A DNA stretch of 64,000 nt from contig NZ_JAHZSS010000013.1 of the NCBI RefSeq assembly GCF_019457915.1, forward strand, positions 50,768 to 114,767, in the 5' to 3' direction. Numbering within the stretch: the first letter of the stretch is position 1; every line of letters starts with the position of its first letter. The DNA is from Neiella holothuriorum (GTDB taxonomy: Bacteria; Pseudomonadota; Gammaproteobacteria; Enterobacterales; Neiellaceae). The position numbers and the translations under genes are program-made. The notes beneath the pieces were generated by a model. It ran no database searches. It was not told the DNA's origin and saw only the letters and a program-made list of their open reading frames with translations. Shown piece after piece: positions 17,008 through 27,587 of the stretch.

Positions 17008-17737
17008 TTTGGGGAATACGCGAGGCAAACTCGTCGAGATTGACAATGGCAGGCTACAGCCGCCCATTTATTGGGATTACCAGCAACCGTTTGCCGATGT
17101 GTGGTCGACGTTTAAAGGGAAATCGATTTCGTTAATTTGCCTTGCCTGTGTGGCGCCCGGTTCGATCTGTCAGCAAGTCATTAATGTCGCGTGCCAGCAA
17201 CAAATTACGGTGCGCGAAGTAAACTCAGAGCCGCAAGCTTTTGGCGTAACAAATGGCTATCACGATCATACGCTACTGGGTGTTGATCGTTGGCTTGGCT
17301 TGATTGGAGCGCGACAGTTAACAAAGCAAGCTTGTGTGATTGTCGATGCCGGTACCGCGGTGACGGTTGATGCGATGGATGCTTCAGGCTATCACCTTGG
17401 CGGCTGGATTGTTCCCGGTCTACAGATGATGCAAGAGTCACTGACGCAGCGCTCGGAAAAGCTTCATGTTCATAAGCAGCAAAGGGCATCAGGCTTTGGT
17501 TTGAGTACCAGTGATGCCATTCAGCTCGGGGCATTGTCTGCGATTGCAGGGGCAATAACACAAGCAATGAAACTGATTGCGCTACCGGATCATGAATCTC
17601 AAGGGCAACTGATATTGACCGGGGGAGATGCCGATAAGCTGGCCTCCTTTATGGATGTAGAAGTATTCATGCGGCCTGATTTGGTGTTTACCGGCCTTAA
17701 ACGCTATGCCGAAGATGCGCAGCGAGAAAATCAATGA
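16994..17737 (+). CDS. coaX: type III pantothenate kinase
   Basis: A 247-aa ASKHA-fold kinase that makes 4'-phosphopantothenate, the first step of CoA synthesis. Motifs: N-terminal phosphate loop LLIDLGNTRGK, the middle DRWLGLIGA and DAGTAVTVDAM, and the late TGGDA. It is the type that does not use E. coli CoaA. It overlaps birA by 14 bases. A weak dyad about 20 bases after the stop (near 17750-17775) has no T-run, so termination before the tRNA promoter is uncertain. Confidence 0.93.
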   Translation: MLLIDLGNTRGKLVEIDNGRLQPPIYWDYQQPFADVWSTFKGKSISLICLACVAPGSICQQVINVACQQQITVREVNSEPQAFGVTNGYHDHTLLGVDRWLGLIGARQLTKQACVIVDAGTAVTVDAMDASGYHLGGWIVPGLQMMQESLTQRSEKLHVHKQQRASGFGLSTSDAIQLGALSAIAGAITQAMKLIALPDHESQGQLILTGGDADKLASFMDVEVFMRPDLVFTGLKRYAEDAQRENQ

Positions 17738-17849
17738 ACATACAGTGACCCATTTGCACACACCTAGCGGCAAAGTTGGGTTAATTGCGTGAATAATGTA
17801 TGAATCGTGCACACCTTACGAGAAAAAATAGTAAATATTGAAAAAGGTG

Positions 17850-17878
17850 TTGCACTGCCAAAATCCCTTATATAGAAT
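17850..17878 (+). promoter_or_regulatory. promoter of tRNA-Tyr-Gly-Thr-tufB operon
   Basis: TTGCAC (17850-17855), 17-base spacer, TAGAAT (17873-17878). The GC-rich discriminator GCGCTCCGC that follows is typical of stringently controlled stable-RNA promoters. Start expected near 17885. Confidence 0.7.
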
Positions 17879-17973
17879 GCGCTCCGCACTGAACGACAGG
17901 TGCTTGTTACAAGTAGTGGCTTGAAGCCGCGCAAGCAGTAACAACAGGTTTATCCTGATATCTGTCGGCGCGT

Positions 17974-18058
<85 letters not shown>

Positions 18059-18094
18059 TTTATTTTGCGGTTTGAGGTAGCCTCAAAGGCACAT

Positions 18095-18169
<75 letters not shown>

Positions 18170-18182
18170 GCGAGAATTCAGT

Positions 18183-18258
18183 GCTGATATAGCTCAGTTG
18201 GTAGAGCGCACCCTTGGTAAGGGTGAGGTCGGCAGTTCAAATCTGCCTATCAGCACCA
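18183..18258 (+). tRNA. tRNA-Thr (GGT)
   Basis: A 76-base tRNA with acceptor GCTGATA/TATCAGC, anticodon GGT at 18216-18218, and encoded CCA. It corresponds to E. coli thrT, co-transcribed with tufB. Confidence 0.97.
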
Positions 18259-18377
18259 CTCTTTCTCCGATAAAGCTCCCTCAAGCTGTTAATGAAACAA
18301 TCGCCGGTATCGATGCCGGTTATTGCTGTTGAGGCGTTTGACCAGCCCAACTTTTACACTAACGAGGCTCCATTATT

Positions 18378-19562
18378 ATGGCTAAAGAAAAATTTGAACG
18401 TAATAAACCGCACGTAAACGTTGGCACTATCGGTCACGTTGACCACGGTAAAACAACGCTGACTGCAGCAATCACAAACGTATTGGCGAAAGTTTACGGC
18501 GGTGAAGCGAAAGATTTCGCACAAATCGATAACGCTCCAGAAGAGCGTGAGCGTGGTATCACCATCGCGACTTCACACGTAGAGTACGACACTCCAACTC
18601 GTCACTACGCGCACGTTGACTGCCCAGGTCACGCCGATTACGTGAAGAACATGATTACTGGTGCTGCTCAGATGGACGGCGCGATTTTGGTAGTAGCTGC
18701 GACTGATGGCCCAATGCCACAGACTCGTGAGCACATCCTGTTGTCTCGTCAGGTAGGCGTACCTTTCATCATCGTATTCATGAACAAATGTGACATGGTT
18801 GATGATGAAGAATTGCTTGAGCTGGTCGAGATGGAAGTTCGTGAACTTCTTTCAGAATATGACTTCCCAGGTGATGACTTACCACTTATCCAAGGTTCAG
18901 CGCTGAAAGCACTGGAAGGCGAGAAAGAGTGGGAAGACAAGATTATTGAGTTGGCCGAAGCTTTGGATTCATACATCCCAGAGCCAGAGCGTGACATTGA
19001 TAAGCCATTCTTGTTGCCAATCGAAGACGTATTCTCAATTTCAGGTCGTGGTACTGTTGTAACGGGTCGTGTTGAGCGCGGTATCGTTAACGTAGGTGAC
19101 GAAGTTGCCATCGTTGGTGTTAAAGAAACAGTTAACACAACTTGTACTGGTGTTGAGATGTTCCGTAAGCTTCTTGACGAAGGCCGTGCTGGTGAGAACG
19201 TTGGTGTTCTTCTGCGTGGTACTAAGCGTGAAGACGTTGAGCGTGGTCAAGTACTGGCGAAGCCAGGTTCAATCACTCCGCACACGAAGTTCGAATCAGA
19301 AGTATACGTACTGTCGAAAGAAGAAGGCGGCCGTCATACTCCGTTCTTCAAAGGCTACCGTCCACAGTTCTACTTCCGTACAACTGACATCACCGGTACT
19401 ATCGAATTGCCAGAAGGCGTAGAGATGGTTATGCCAGGCGATAACATCAAGATGGTTGTTGAGCTAATCAACCCAATCGCGATGGACGAAGGTCTACGTT
19501 TCGCAATCCGTGAAGGTGGTCGTACCGTAGGTGCAGGTGTTGTAGCGTCTATCATCGAGTAA
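18378..19562 (+). CDS. tufB: elongation factor Tu (tRNA-linked copy)
   Basis: A 394-aa GTPase that brings aminoacyl-tRNA to the ribosome. G1 GHVDHGKT, G3 DCPGH and G4 NKCD are intact, followed by beta-barrel domains 2 and 3. This copy has an ATG start and lies after tRNA-Thr, matching E. coli tufB. It encodes the same protein as the copy at 35148. The DNA differs only at the start codon (ATG/GTG) and one silent site (19535, GCA against GCT) as far as I could compare. Operon: tRNA-Tyr, Gly, Thr, tufB. Confidence 0.98.
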   Translation: MAKEKFERNKPHVNVGTIGHVDHGKTTLTAAITNVLAKVYGGEAKDFAQIDNAPEERERGITIATSHVEYDTPTRHYAHVDCPGHADYVKNMITGAAQMDGAILVVAATDGPMPQTREHILLSRQVGVPFIIVFMNKCDMVDDEELLELVEMEVRELLSEYDFPGDDLPLIQGSALKALEGEKEWEDKIIELAEALDSYIPEPERDIDKPFLLPIEDVFSISGRGTVVTGRVERGIVNVGDEVAIVGVKETVNTTCTGVEMFRKLLDEGRAGENVGVLLRGTKREDVERGQVLAKPGSITPHTKFESEVYVLSKEEGGRHTPFFKGYRPQFYFRTTDITGTIELPEGVEMVMPGDNIKMVVELINPIAMDEGLRFAIREGGRTVGAGVVASIIE

Positions 19563-19592
19563 TCGAGCGATAGCAAACACTGCATAAAAAAA

Positions 19593-19614
19593 GGCTGCCC
19601 TCGGGCGGCCTTTT
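19593..19614 (+). terminator. terminator after tufB
   Basis: GGCTGCCC-TC-GGGCGGCC with one G-T pair, preceded by a run of A and followed by TTTT. It is the same hairpin as after tufA (36364-36387) but with a shorter T-run. Confidence 0.8.
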
Positions 19615-19770
19615 CACGTGAAAGCCTTTGGGATTTAGTGTATAACTAGGCCCCTAAAAAATTGGGGTGGCGCGTATTTATTCCATTGAACATTGAGTCT
19701 GTTTTCGTAAGTGTTTGATGGAATTAGTATAAAACCATTTAGATTGAAGCCTGCGGGTGGATGTCAACGT

Positions 19771-19847
19771 AGGGCAGTAGTTCCAATTGGTAGAACAGCG
19801 GTCTCCAAAACCGATGGTTGGGGGTTCGAGTCCCTCCTGCCCTGCCA
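19771..19847 (+). tRNA. tRNA-Trp (CCA)
   Basis: A 77-base tRNA with acceptor AGGGCAG/CTGCCCT, anticodon CCA at 19805-19807, and encoded CCA end. It lies 76 bases before secE and probably shares its transcript. A promoter is expected in 19615-19770 (candidate -10 boxes at 19641 and 19728), but I could not settle on one. Confidence 0.96.
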
Positions 19848-19923
19848 TGTTATTTGAAAAACCTCGCTCCTGAGTGAATCGGCAGCGGGGCGTTGTTGTC
19901 TTTATAGATAAAAGGTATGAGTA

Positions 19924-20304
19924 ATGAGTGCGAACCCTGAAGCCAGCACGAATTCGTCAATGGATGGCCTGAAGTGGGGCTTGGTTTTTATCCTGTTAGG
20001 CGGTGCTGTCGTTGGTAATTACATGTTGGCGGACTTATCCGTCGCATTGCGTGTTGCCGGTGTGATTATCGCTGTGGCTGCAGCTCTGGTTGTTGCAGCT
20101 CAAACAACCAAAGGTAAGACCGCTGTAACCTTTGCCAAAGAATCTCGTACCGAAGTTCGTAAGGTTGTTTGGCCAACCCGCCAGGAAGCTGTGCAAACCA
20201 CGCTGATCGTGTTTGCCGTTACCGCGATTATGGCGTTGTTACTGTGGGGCCTGGATGCGATTCTGGTTCGCGTTGTGGCCTTTATCACCGGAGTGAGTAT
20301 CTAA
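19924..20304 (+). CDS. secE: preprotein translocase subunit SecE
   Basis: A 126-aa inner-membrane protein of the SecYEG channel. It has three hydrophobic helices as in E. coli SecE, with the conserved amphipathic segment [17 protein letters not shown] just before the last, essential helix. AAAGG lies 8 bases before the ATG. nusG starts 1 base after the stop. Confidence 0.96.
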   Translation: MSANPEASTNSSMDGLKWGLVFILLGGAVVGNYMLADLSVALRVAGVIIAVAAALVVAAQTTKGKTAVTFAKESRTEVRKVVWPTRQEAVQTTLIVFAVTAIMALLLWGLDAILVRVVAFITGVSI

Positions 20305-20305
20305 T

Positions 20306-20857
20306 ATGAGCGAGCAGCAAGAACCGAAAAAACGTTGGTATGTTGTGCAGGCATTTTCTGGTTATGAAATGCGTGTACAGAAGTCGCTGCTAGAGCACAT
20401 TAAAATGCACAGCATGGAAGACCAGTTCGGTGAAGTTCTGGTTCCAACCGAAGAAGTGGTTGAAATGCGTGCCGGTCAGAAGCGTAAAAGCGAACGTAAG
20501 TTTTTCCCAGGCTACGTACTGGTTGAAATGGAAATGAACGATGCCTCATGGCACTTGGTTCGCAATATTCCACGCGTATTGGGCTTTATTGGTGGCACCA
20601 GTGACCGTCCAGCTCCCATCTCTAAGGCTGAAGCTGATCGCATCCTGAACCGTTTAGAAGAGTCGACCGACAAGCCAAGACCAAAAACGTTGTTCGAAGT
20701 TGGCGAAGTGGTTCGTGTCAACGATGGCCCGTTTGCCGACTTCAACGGTGTGGTCGAGGAAGTCGATTACGAGAAGAGCCGCGTGAAAGTATCGGTTCTG
20801 ATTTTCGGTCGTTCGACCCCTGTCGATTTGGACTTCTCTCAAATCGAAAAAAGCTGA
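20306..20857 (+). CDS. nusG: transcription termination/antitermination factor NusG
   Basis: A 183-aa protein with an NGN domain ([24 protein letters not shown]) that binds RNA polymerase and a KOW domain ([17 protein letters not shown]) that contacts Rho or S10. It is of standard length and has the usual partner secE. A hairpin/promoter region for rplK follows. Confidence 0.97.
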   Translation: MSEQQEPKKRWYVVQAFSGYEMRVQKSLLEHIKMHSMEDQFGEVLVPTEEVVEMRAGQKRKSERKFFPGYVLVEMEMNDASWHLVRNIPRVLGFIGGTSDRPAPISKAEADRILNRLEESTDKPRPKTLFEVGEVVRVNDGPFADFNGVVEEVDYEKSRVKVSVLIFGRSTPVDLDFSQIEKS

Positions 20858-20877
20858 TCAATTTTTCAGCAAAGCTA

Positions 20878-20906
20878 TTGTTTGAGGGCGCGGATATCGC
20901 TATAAT
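20878..20906 (+). promoter_or_regulatory. promoter of rplK-rplA
   Basis: TTGTTT (20878-20883), 17-base spacer, perfect TATAAT (20901-20906), and a GC-rich discriminator. Start expected near 20913. The -10 box sits inside the inverted repeat 20886-20914. Confidence 0.65.
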
Positions 20907-20914
20907 CCGCGCCC
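20886..20914 (+). terminator. hairpin ending secE-nusG transcripts, overlapping the rplK promoter
   Basis: GGGCGCGGAT and ATCCGCGCCC form a perfect 10-bp stem with a 9-base loop, followed by TACTTTT. In a transcript reading through from nusG it could act as an imperfect terminator; transcripts starting at the rplK promoter would lack the 5' arm. Confidence 0.5.
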
Positions 20915-20972
20915 TACTTTTAGGGGAGCTCGCCATATTGGTAAGCGCCTGAACCCAAAACTGAGGTAAATC

Positions 20973-21401
20973 ATGGCTAAGAAAGTCGAAGCGTATATCA
21001 AGCTGCAAGTAGCGGCTGGTATGGCAAACCCAAGTCCTCCGGTTGGTCCGGCACTGGGTCAGCACGGTGTTAACATCATGGAATTCTGTAAAGCGTTCAA
21101 CGCCAAAACAGATTCTTTGGAAAAAGGTGCTCCGGTACCTGTCGTTATCACTGTATATAGCGATCGTTCATTCACCTTCGAAACTAAGACTCCACCAGCG
21201 TCTTACCTGCTGAAAAAAGCGGCAGGCATTAAGAGCGGTTCTGGCGTACCGAACAAAAACAAAGTCGGTAGCGTGACTCGTGCTCAGCTCGAAGAAATCG
21301 TGAAGATGAAAGAGCCTGACCTGACTGCTGCTTCAATGGATGCAGCCGTTCGCACTATCGCCGGCTCTGCTCGCGCGATGGGCTTGATCGTAGAGGACTA
21401 A
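20973..21401 (+). CDS. rplK: 50S ribosomal protein L11
   Basis: A 142-aa protein that binds the GTPase-associated centre of 23S rRNA. The N-terminal domain ([20 protein letters not shown]) has the proline-rich turn that meets thiostrepton and stringent factor RelA. The C-terminal domain binds rRNA. Standard length. Its stop overlaps the first possible rplA start. Confidence 0.98.
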   Translation: MAKKVEAYIKLQVAAGMANPSPPVGPALGQHGVNIMEFCKAFNAKTDSLEKGAPVPVVITVYSDRSFTFETKTPPASYLLKKAAGIKSGSGVPNKNKVGSVTRAQLEEIVKMKEPDLTAASMDAAVRTIAGSARAMGLIVED

Positions 21402-21406
21402 TGACA

Positions 21407-22105
21407 ATGGCTAAATTAACTAAACGTATGAAAGCGGTTCGCGAGAAAGTGAACCCAACTCAAGATTACGGTATCAATGAAGCTGTTGCTCTGTTGAAAG
21501 AATTGGCAACTGCTAAGTTCGTAGAAAGCGTAGACGCTGCTATTAACTTGGGCGTTGACCCACGTAAATCAGATCAAAACGTACGTGGCGCAACAGTATT
21601 GCCTCACGGTACTGGCCGCACGGTTCGTGTTGCTGTGTTCACTCAAGGCGCAAACGCCGATGCTGCTAAAGAAGCTGGTGCTGATTTAGTTGGTATGGAC
21701 GATTTGGCTGAGCAAGTGAAAAAAGGCGAGATGGACTTTGACGTTGTTGTTGCTTCTCCTGATGCAATGCGCGTTGTGGGTCAATTGGGTCAAATCTTAG
21801 GTCCACGCGGCCTGATGCCAAACCCTAAGACTGGCACTGTAACGCCTAACGTTGCTGACGCGGTTAAAAACGCGAAAGCTGGTCAGGTTCGTTACCGCAA
21901 CGACAAAAACGGCATTATCCACACCACTATTGGTAAAGCAGATTTCTCTGTTGAACAGATCCAAGAAAACTTGGAAGCCTTGTTGGTTGCTTTGAAAAAA
22001 GCTCAGCCAGCTTCTGCTAAAGGTCAGTTCATCAAGAAGATCAGCCTGTCTACCACTATGGGTGCTGGTGTTACTGTCGACCAGGCAACTCTGAACCTGG
22101 CGTAA
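21407..22105 (+). CDS. rplA: 50S ribosomal protein L1
   Basis: A 232-aa L1-stalk protein and, in E. coli, the translational repressor of rplKA. I chose the ATG at 21407, matching the MAKLTKRM start of homologues. An ATG at 21401 overlapping the rplK stop would add two residues. [15 protein letters not shown], the conserved rRNA-contact segment, is intact. Confidence 0.97.
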   Translation: MAKLTKRMKAVREKVNPTQDYGINEAVALLKELATAKFVESVDAAINLGVDPRKSDQNVRGATVLPHGTGRTVRVAVFTQGANADAAKEAGADLVGMDDLAEQVKKGEMDFDVVVASPDAMRVVGQLGQILGPRGLMPNPKTGTVTPNVADAVKNAKAGQVRYRNDKNGIIHTTIGKADFSVEQIQENLEALLVALKKAQPASAKGQFIKKISLSTTMGAGVTVDQATLNLA

Positions 22106-22109
22106 AAAA

Positions 22110-22138
22110 TTGGCGAATCCCGATGTTATGGTTATAAT
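22110..22138 (+). promoter_or_regulatory. promoter of rplJL-rpoBC
   Basis: TTGGCG (22110-22115), exact 17-base spacer, TATAAT (22133-22138). Transcription should begin near 22145, 5 bases after the rplA stop region, corresponding to the E. coli L10 promoter. Confidence 0.75.
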
Positions 22139-22144
22139 GTCGGG

Positions 22145-22356
22145 CTCGCAGCGGGTTGGGTCGAATTTATTCGGCCCCATCCAAGACCGTAGGTGTCGGA
22201 TTTCTATAGCAATATAGTGAAATGACTTAATTCCCTACGCAGATGGTGGGACCCCAGGACAAGACATCTTGCACCTGGTTTTATCACCAACAAGCTTTTC
22301 GATGTTGAAAAGTTGTTTTGTACCGAGAATATTCGGAATAACCAGGAGTAAAGCCA
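22145..22356 (+). promoter_or_regulatory. rplJ mRNA leader (L10 autoregulatory region)
   Basis: An untranslated leader of about 210 bases before rplJ. In E. coli and relatives the L10-(L12)4 complex binds such a leader through a kink-turn and blocks translation. The segment 22240-22290 (GGTGGGACCCC, then ACCTGGTTTT) can pair, but I could not derive the full fold by eye. Confidence 0.5.
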
Positions 22357-22851
22357 ATGGCATTAAATCTCGAAGGCAAAAAAGCGATTGTCGCTGAAGT
22401 CAACGAGGCAGCCAAAGGCGCTCAATCAGCAGTTGTTGCTGACGCACGTGGTGTAACGGTTGATGCCATTACTGCATTGCGTAAAGAAGCCCGCGAAGCC
22501 GGCGTTTCTATGCGTGTTGTACGTAATACTCTGGCTCGCCGCGCACTGGAAGGTACCGATTACGAGTGCCTGAATGACGTGTTTGTTGGCCCAACATTGA
22601 TTGCATTCTCTGCCGAGCACCCAGGTGCTGCAGCGCGTATCTTCAAAGACTTCGCTAAAAAGCATGAAGCCTTTGAACTGAAAGCCGCTGCCTTTGAAGG
22701 CGAGAAAGTTGACGTTGAATTGCTGGCTTCACTGCCAACATACGACGAAGCAATCGCAAAACTGATGAGCGTTTTGAAGGAAGCCTCTGCAGGCAAGCTG
22801 GTACGTACACTAGCTGCCCTTCACGACCAAAAAGAAGCCGAAGCCGCTTAA
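22357..22851 (+). CDS. rplJ: 50S ribosomal protein L10
   Basis: A 164-aa stalk-base protein that anchors L7/L12 dimers through its C-terminal helix and contacts the L11 region. The N-terminal signature [20 protein letters not shown] and the [12 protein letters not shown] helix are typical. GGAG lies 10 bases before the start. Confidence 0.97.
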   Translation: MALNLEGKKAIVAEVNEAAKGAQSAVVADARGVTVDAITALRKEAREAGVSMRVVRNTLARRALEGTDYECLNDVFVGPTLIAFSAEHPGAAARIFKDFAKKHEAFELKAAAFEGEKVDVELLASLPTYDEAIAKLMSVLKEASAGKLVRTLAALHDQKEAEAA

Positions 22852-22909
22852 TCGGCTTTGTTAAAGATTTAACGAACATTTGTTCACAAGATTTTAGGAT
22901 TATAGAGTC

Positions 22910-23275
22910 ATGTCTATCACTCAAGAGCAAATCATCGATGCAGTTGCAGAGATGTCAGTAAAAGACGTAGCTGAGCTAATCACTGCGATGGAAGAAAAAT
23001 TCGGCGTAACTGCAGCTGCTGCTGTTGTTGCTGGCCCTGCTGGCGGCGAAGCTGCTGAAGAGCAAACTGAATTCGACGTAGTACTTGCTGCTATCGGCGG
23101 TAACAAAGTTTCTGTAATTAAAGCTGTTCGCGGCGCGACTGGTCTTGGCCTGAAAGAAGCCAAAGGTCTGGTTGAAAGTGCTCCAGCTCCAATCAAAGAA
23201 GCTGTATCTAAAGAAGAAGCAGAAGAACTCAAGAAGACACTCGAAGAAGCGGGTGCCGAAGTTGAGATCAAATAA
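22910..23275 (+). CDS. rplL: 50S ribosomal protein L7/L12
   Basis: A 121-aa acidic stalk protein. It has an N-terminal dimerisation helix pair, an Ala/Gly-rich hinge (about 35-50, [17 protein letters not shown]) and the C-terminal factor-binding domain (KTEFDVVL-like strand, [12 protein letters not shown]). The stop codon is part of the first of several hairpins in the rplL-rpoB spacer. Confidence 0.98.
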   Translation: MSITQEQIIDAVAEMSVKDVAELITAMEEKFGVTAAAAVVAGPAGGEAAEEQTEFDVVLAAIGGNKVSVIKAVRGATGLGLKEAKGLVESAPAPIKEAVSKEEAEELKKTLEEAGAEVEIK

Positions 23276-23310
23276 GCTGTCATTTGACAGCTTAGCCGCC
23301 TGAAAAGGCG
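23273..23310 (+). other. two intercistronic hairpins after rplL
   Basis: TAAGCTGTCA-TT-TGACAGCTTA (23273-23294) is a perfect 10-bp dyad that contains the rplL stop codon. It is followed by CGCCT-GAAA-AGGCG (23297-23310), a 5-bp stem with a stable GNRA-type loop. Neither has a T-run. They probably protect or process the mRNA end. Confidence 0.6.
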
Positions 23311-23312
23311 AG

Positions 23313-23343
23313 GGCTGGTGACTTTTCGGTCACCGGCCTTTTT
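23313..23343 (+). terminator. attenuator between rplL and rpoB
   Basis: GGCTGGTGAC and GTCACCGGCC (one G-T pair) form a 10-bp stem followed by TTTTT. The position matches the partial terminator of E. coli that makes ribosomal protein transcripts exceed rpoBC transcripts. Confidence 0.75.
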
Positions 23344-23368
23344 GCGCTCAGGGATGGTATTAATTTCG

Positions 23369-23417
23369 CGTCATTTATAGTGCCATTCCGCTGGCTTTGC
23401 CAGCTTACAAAATGACG
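23369..23417 (+). other. long bipartite stem upstream of rpoB, likely RNase III site
   Basis: CGTCATTT (23369-23376) pairs with AAATGACG (23410-23417), enclosing GCTGGC-TTT-GCCAGC (23390-23404). E. coli has an RNase III cleavage site in the same spacer. Cleavage here is inferred from position and shape. Confidence 0.5.
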
Positions 23418-23480
23418 TAATTCTAGGTCACCTTTTTTAAGGTGAAAGTGGGTCACGTATCAGCCAGCTGAGGAACCCTA

Positions 23481-26400
23481 ATGGTTTACTCTTACACTGA
23501 GAAGAAACGAATCCGTAAGGATTTTGGTAAGCGTCCAAAGGTACTAGATGTACCGTTTCTCCTGTCTATTCAACTGGATTCATTCCGTAAATTCATAGAC
23601 ATCGATCCGGACGGACAATATGGCCTAGAAGCCGCATTCCGTTCTGTGTTCCCGATTAAGAGCTACTCAGGTAACTCGGAGCTGCAATATGTCAGCTACC
23701 GCCTGGGTGTGCCAGTTTTCGATGTTAAAGAATGCCAAATTCGTGGAGTGACATACTCAGCGCCTTTGCGCGTGAAGCTACGTCTCGTCTTGTACGATCG
23801 CGAAGCTGCTCCAGGGACAGTGAAGGACATTAAAGAACAGGAAGTCTACATGGGAGAAATCCCATTGATGACTGACAATGGTACCTTTGTTATCAATGGT
23901 ACTGAACGAGTCATTGTTTCTCAGTTGCACCGTAGTCCTGGTGTGTTCTTCGATCACGATCGTGGTAAGACACACTCGTCCGGTAAAGTCTTGTATAACG
24001 CGCGGGTTATTCCATACCGTGGTTCTTGGTTGGACTTCGAGTTCGATCCGAAAGACAACTTGTACGTGCGTATTGACCGTCGCCGTAAATTGCCTGCGTC
24101 AATTATTTTGCGTGCGCTTGAATACACCACAGAAGAAATTCTGGCGGCATTCTTCGAGACAACGCAAATTCGCATTTCTGGCAAGAAAGTTAAAATGGCC
24201 ATCTCTCCCGCTAAATTGCGCGGTGAAACAGCCACTTTCGACCTGATCGGTAGCGACGGTGAAATCATCGTTGAGAAAGGCCGCCGTATCACAGCTCGCC
24301 ATGTTAAGGCCATGGAAAAACAAGAGCTGAGCGATATTGAAGTTCCGTTGGAATATTTGGTTGGCAAAGTGTCGGCCAAAGACTACGTCAACAAAGAAAC
24401 TGGCGAAGTTGTTGTTGCAGCTAATGACGAGCTGACATTGGAAAATGTCGCTGAAATGTCACAGGCAGGCATCAAGAAATTCGAAGTGTTGTATACCAAC
24501 GAACTCGATAGCGGTGCTTACATTTCTGACACCGTGCGTATTGACTCGACCAGCAACCGTTTGGAAGCTTTGGTTGAAATCTATCGCATGATGCGTCCAG
24601 GTGAGCCACCAACGCGTGATGCTGCTGAAACCTTGTTCCAGAACCTGTTCTTCTCAGAAGAGCGTTATGATCTATCTACTGTTGGCCGCATGAAGTTCAA
24701 CAGCCGTTTAGATCGCGACACCATCGAAGGTGAAGGCGTTCTGAGTAAAGATGACATCGTTGATGTCATGAGAAAACTGATTGATATCCGCAACGGTAAA
24801 GATGATGTTGATGATATTGACCACTTAGGCAACCGTCGTGTTCGTTCTGTTGGTGAAATGGCAGAAAACCAATTCCGTGTTGGTTTGGTTCGTGTTGAGC
24901 GTGCCGTTCGTGAACGTTTGAGTCTGGGTGATCTTGACGCCTTGATGCCACAAGATTTGATCAACGCCAAGCCGATTAGCGCTGCGGTGAAAGAATTCTT
25001 TGGTTCAAGCCAGCTGTCTCAGTTCATGGATCAAAACAACCCGTTATCAGAAGTGACGCACAAGCGTCGTATTTCTGCTTTGGGTCCAGGTGGTTTGACG
25101 CGTGAGCGTGCCGGCTTTGAAGTCCGTGACGTACACCCAACTCACTATGGTCGTGTTTGTCCAATTGAGACCCCTGAAGGTCCAAACATTGGTCTGATTA
25201 ACTCGCTTTCTTCTTACGCGCGTACGAATGACTACGGCTTCCTAGAAACGGCTTACCGTAAAGTTGTTGATGGTGTAGTAACCGACGAGGTTGAGTACCT
25301 ATCTGCGATTCAGGAAGGTAGCAATGTTATTGCTCAGGCGAATGCGGCAACTGATGAAGAAGGTCGTTTGACTGAAGAGTTGGTTACTGCCCGCTGTAAA
25401 GGTGAGACCGAGCTGTTTGCAGCTTCTGAAATCACCTATATGGATGTGTCGCCACAGCAGATCGTATCGGTCGCTGCTTCGATGATTCCATTCTTGGAAC
25501 ACGATGATGCTAACCGTGCCTTGATGGGTGCGAACATGCAACGTCAGGCAGTTCCAACGCTGCGTGCTGATAAGCCGCTGGTTGGTACTGGTATGGAGAA
25601 AACCGTTGCGGTTGACTCCGGCGTAACCGTTGTTGCCAAGCGTGGCGGTGTGGTCGACTATGTTGACGCAAGCCGCATCGTAATTAAGGTTGAGGAAGAA
25701 GAGTTGGTACCAGGCGAAGCCGGTATCGATATCTACAACCTGACTAAATATACCCGTTCTAACCAGAACACCTGCATCAATCAAAAGCCAACTTGTAAAG
25801 TCGGTGAGCCGATTGTTCGCGGTGATGTGTTGGCGGATGGACCATCTACGGATATGGGTGAGCTGGCGCTGGGTCAAAACATGCGCGTAGCCTTCATGCC
25901 TTGGAATGGTTACAACTTTGAGGATTCAATCCTCATCTCTGAACGTGTTGCGGAAGAAGATCGCTTCACCACGATTCATATTCAAGAACTGTCTTGTATC
26001 GCTCGTGATACCAAGCTGGGTACAGAAGAGATCACCGCTGACATTCCAAATGTTGGTGAGTCTGCGCTGTCTAAGCTGGATGAATCAGGCGTGGTATATA
26101 TCGGTGCTGAAGTGAAAGGTGGCGATATTCTGGTCGGTAAAGTAACGCCTAAAGGTGAAACTCAGCTGACTCCAGAGGAAAAACTCCTCCGTGCCATTTT
26201 CGGTGAAAAAGCGTCTGACGTTAAAGACAGCTCGCTGCGTGTACCTAACTCGGTATCCGGTACAATTCTTGACGTGCAAGTCTTCACCCGTGACGGTGTT
26301 GAAAAAGACAAGCGCGCGTTGGAAATTGAAGAGATGCAACTCAAGCAGGTCAAAAAAGACCTCGACGATGAGTTCACCATCCTTGAAAACGGTATCTACA

Positions 26401-27509
26401 GCCGCGCTCGCAACTTGTTGTTGAGCAACGGTTTTGAAGAAGCTCAATTGGCCAGCACCGCACGTGATGAGTGGTTAACTCAATCGTTGACGGACGAGAA
26501 TGCGCAGATGGATCTCGAATCTATCGCCGCTCAGTACGCTGAACTAAAAGAAGAGTTTGATGCCAAGTATGACCTTAAGCGCCGCAAGATCACCCAAGGT
26601 GATGACTTGCAGCCTGGCGTACTAAAAATCGTGAAGGTTTACCTTGCTGTTAAACGTCGCCTACAACCAGGTGACAAGATGGCGGGTCGTCACGGTAACA
26701 AGGGTGTGATTTCTACCATTCAGCCTGTTGAAGACATGCCTCATGACGTTAACGGCGTTCCGGTTGACATCGTTCTGAACCCATTGGGCGTACCGTCGCG
26801 TATGAACATTGGTCAGATCCTTGAGACTCACTTGGGTATGGCAGCTAAAGGTATTGGCGAAAAGATCAATCGTATGCTCGAAGAGCAACGTGCGATTGCT
26901 GAAATGCGCGATTTCCTTAAGCAGGTTTACACCTTAGGTGAAGTGCTGCAAGAAGTTGACATTGACAACTTTACTGACGACGAAGTACTGCGTTTGGCTG
27001 GCAACCTGAAGAAAGGTCTGCCAATTGCGACGCCAGTATTCGACGGTGCTAAAGAGTCTGAAATCAAAGCATTACTTGAGCTTGGTGATATTCCACGTTC
27101 AGGTCAGATCACGCTTTATGATGGTCGTACAGGTAACAGCTTTGAGCGTCCGGTAACGGTAGGCTACATGTACATGTTGAAACTCAACCACTTGGTTGAT
27201 GACAAGATGCACGCACGTTCTACAGGTTCTTACAGCTTGGTTACACAGCAACCGTTGGGTGGTAAAGCTCAATTCGGTGGTCAGCGCTTCGGTGAGATGG
27301 AAGTGTGGGCACTGGAAGCATACGGTGCTGCGTATACGCTGCAGGAAATGCTGACTGTGAAATCGGACGACGTGAATGGCCGGACCAAGATGTATAAAAA
27401 CATCGTGGGTGGCGACCACAGAATGGAACCTGGCATGCCAGAATCTTTCAATGTATTGCTGAAAGAAATCCGTTCTCTGGGTATCAATATCGAACTGGAA
27501 ACCGAGTAA
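23481..27509 (+). CDS. rpoB: DNA-directed RNA polymerase subunit beta
   Basis: A 1342-aa protein, the same length as E. coli. The rifampicin pocket ([29 protein letters not shown] in two halves) carries wild-type residues: D517, and the H and S that match E. coli H526 and S531. Numbering runs one ahead of E. coli. The catalytic-site segment [10 protein letters not shown] and the C-terminal clamp ([12 protein letters not shown]) are intact. It is transcribed from the rplJ promoter through the attenuator upstream. Confidence 0.99.
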   Translation: MVYSYTEKKRIRKDFGKRPKVLDVPFLLSIQLDSFRKFIDIDPDGQYGLEAAFRSVFPIKSYSGNSELQYVSYRLGVPVFDVKECQIRGVTYSAPLRVKLRLVLYDREAAPGTVKDIKEQEVYMGEIPLMTDNGTFVINGTERVIVSQLHRSPGVFFDHDRGKTHSSGKVLYNARVIPYRGSWLDFEFDPKDNLYVRIDRRRKLPASIILRALEYTTEEILAAFFETTQIRISGKKVKMAISPAKLRGETATFDLIGSDGEIIVEKGRRITARHVKAMEKQELSDIEVPLEYLVGKVSAKDYVNKETGEVVVAANDELTLENVAEMSQAGIKKFEVLYTNELDSGAYISDTVRIDSTSNRLEALVEIYRMMRPGEPPTRDAAETLFQNLFFSEERYDLSTVGRMKFNSRLDRDTIEGEGVLSKDDIVDVMRKLIDIRNGKDDVDDIDHLGNRRVRSVGEMAENQFRVGLVRVERAVRERLSLGDLDALMPQDLINAKPISAAVKEFFGSSQLSQFMDQNNPLSEVTHKRRISALGPGGLTRERAGFEVRDVHPTHYGRVCPIETPEGPNIGLINSLSSYARTNDYGFLETAYRKVVDGVVTDEVEYLSAIQEGSNVIAQANAATDEEGRLTEELVTARCKGETELFAASEITYMDVSPQQIVSVAASMIPFLEHDDANRALMGANMQRQAVPTLRADKPLVGTGMEKTVAVDSGVTVVAKRGGVVDYVDASRIVIKVEEEELVPGEAGIDIYNLTKYTRSNQNTCINQKPTCKVGEPIVRGDVLADGPSTDMGELALGQNMRVAFMPWNGYNFEDSILISERVAEEDRFTTIHIQELSCIARDTKLGTEEITADIPNVGESALSKLDESGVVYIGAEVKGGDILVGKVTPKGETQLTPEEKLLRAIFGEKASDVKDSSLRVPNSVSGTILDVQVFTRDGVEKDKRALEIEEMQLKQVKKDLDDEFTILENGIYSRARNLLLSNGFEEAQLASTARDEWLTQSLTDENAQMDLESIAAQYAELKEEFDAKYDLKRRKITQGDDLQPGVLKIVKVYLAVKRRLQPGDKMAGRHGNKGVISTIQPVEDMPHDVNGVPVDIVLNPLGVPSRMNIGQILETHLGMAAKGIGEKINRMLEEQRAIAEMRDFLKQVYTLGEVLQEVDIDNFTDDEVLRLAGNLKKGLPIATPVFDGAKESEIKALLELGDIPRSGQITLYDGRTGNSFERPVTVGYMYMLKLNHLVDDKMHARSTGSYSLVTQQPLGGKAQFGGQRFGEMEVWALEAYGAAYTLQEMLTVKSDDVNGRTKMYKNIVGGDHRMEPGMPESFNVLLKEIRSLGINIELETE

Positions 27510-27532
27510 TCAGTTCGATTGACTAACGCCGC

Positions 27533-27555
27533 GGTGCGGCTCGTTGAGCCGCACC
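27533..27555 (+). other. hairpin in the rpoB-rpoC spacer
   Basis: GGTGCGGCTC-GTT-GAGCCGCACC is a perfect 10-bp stem with a 3-base loop and no T-run, 24 bases after the rpoB stop. It is more likely a stability or processing element than a terminator. Confidence 0.6.
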
Positions 27556-27587
27556 AGACTGAGCCACTCCTTGAAGGAGAGAATTAG

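Noticed and set aside
18749..19250. Antisense ORFs inside tufB, repeated identically inside tufA
   Set aside because: They repeat only because the two tuf genes are near-identical; both lie opposite a highly conserved coding frame.
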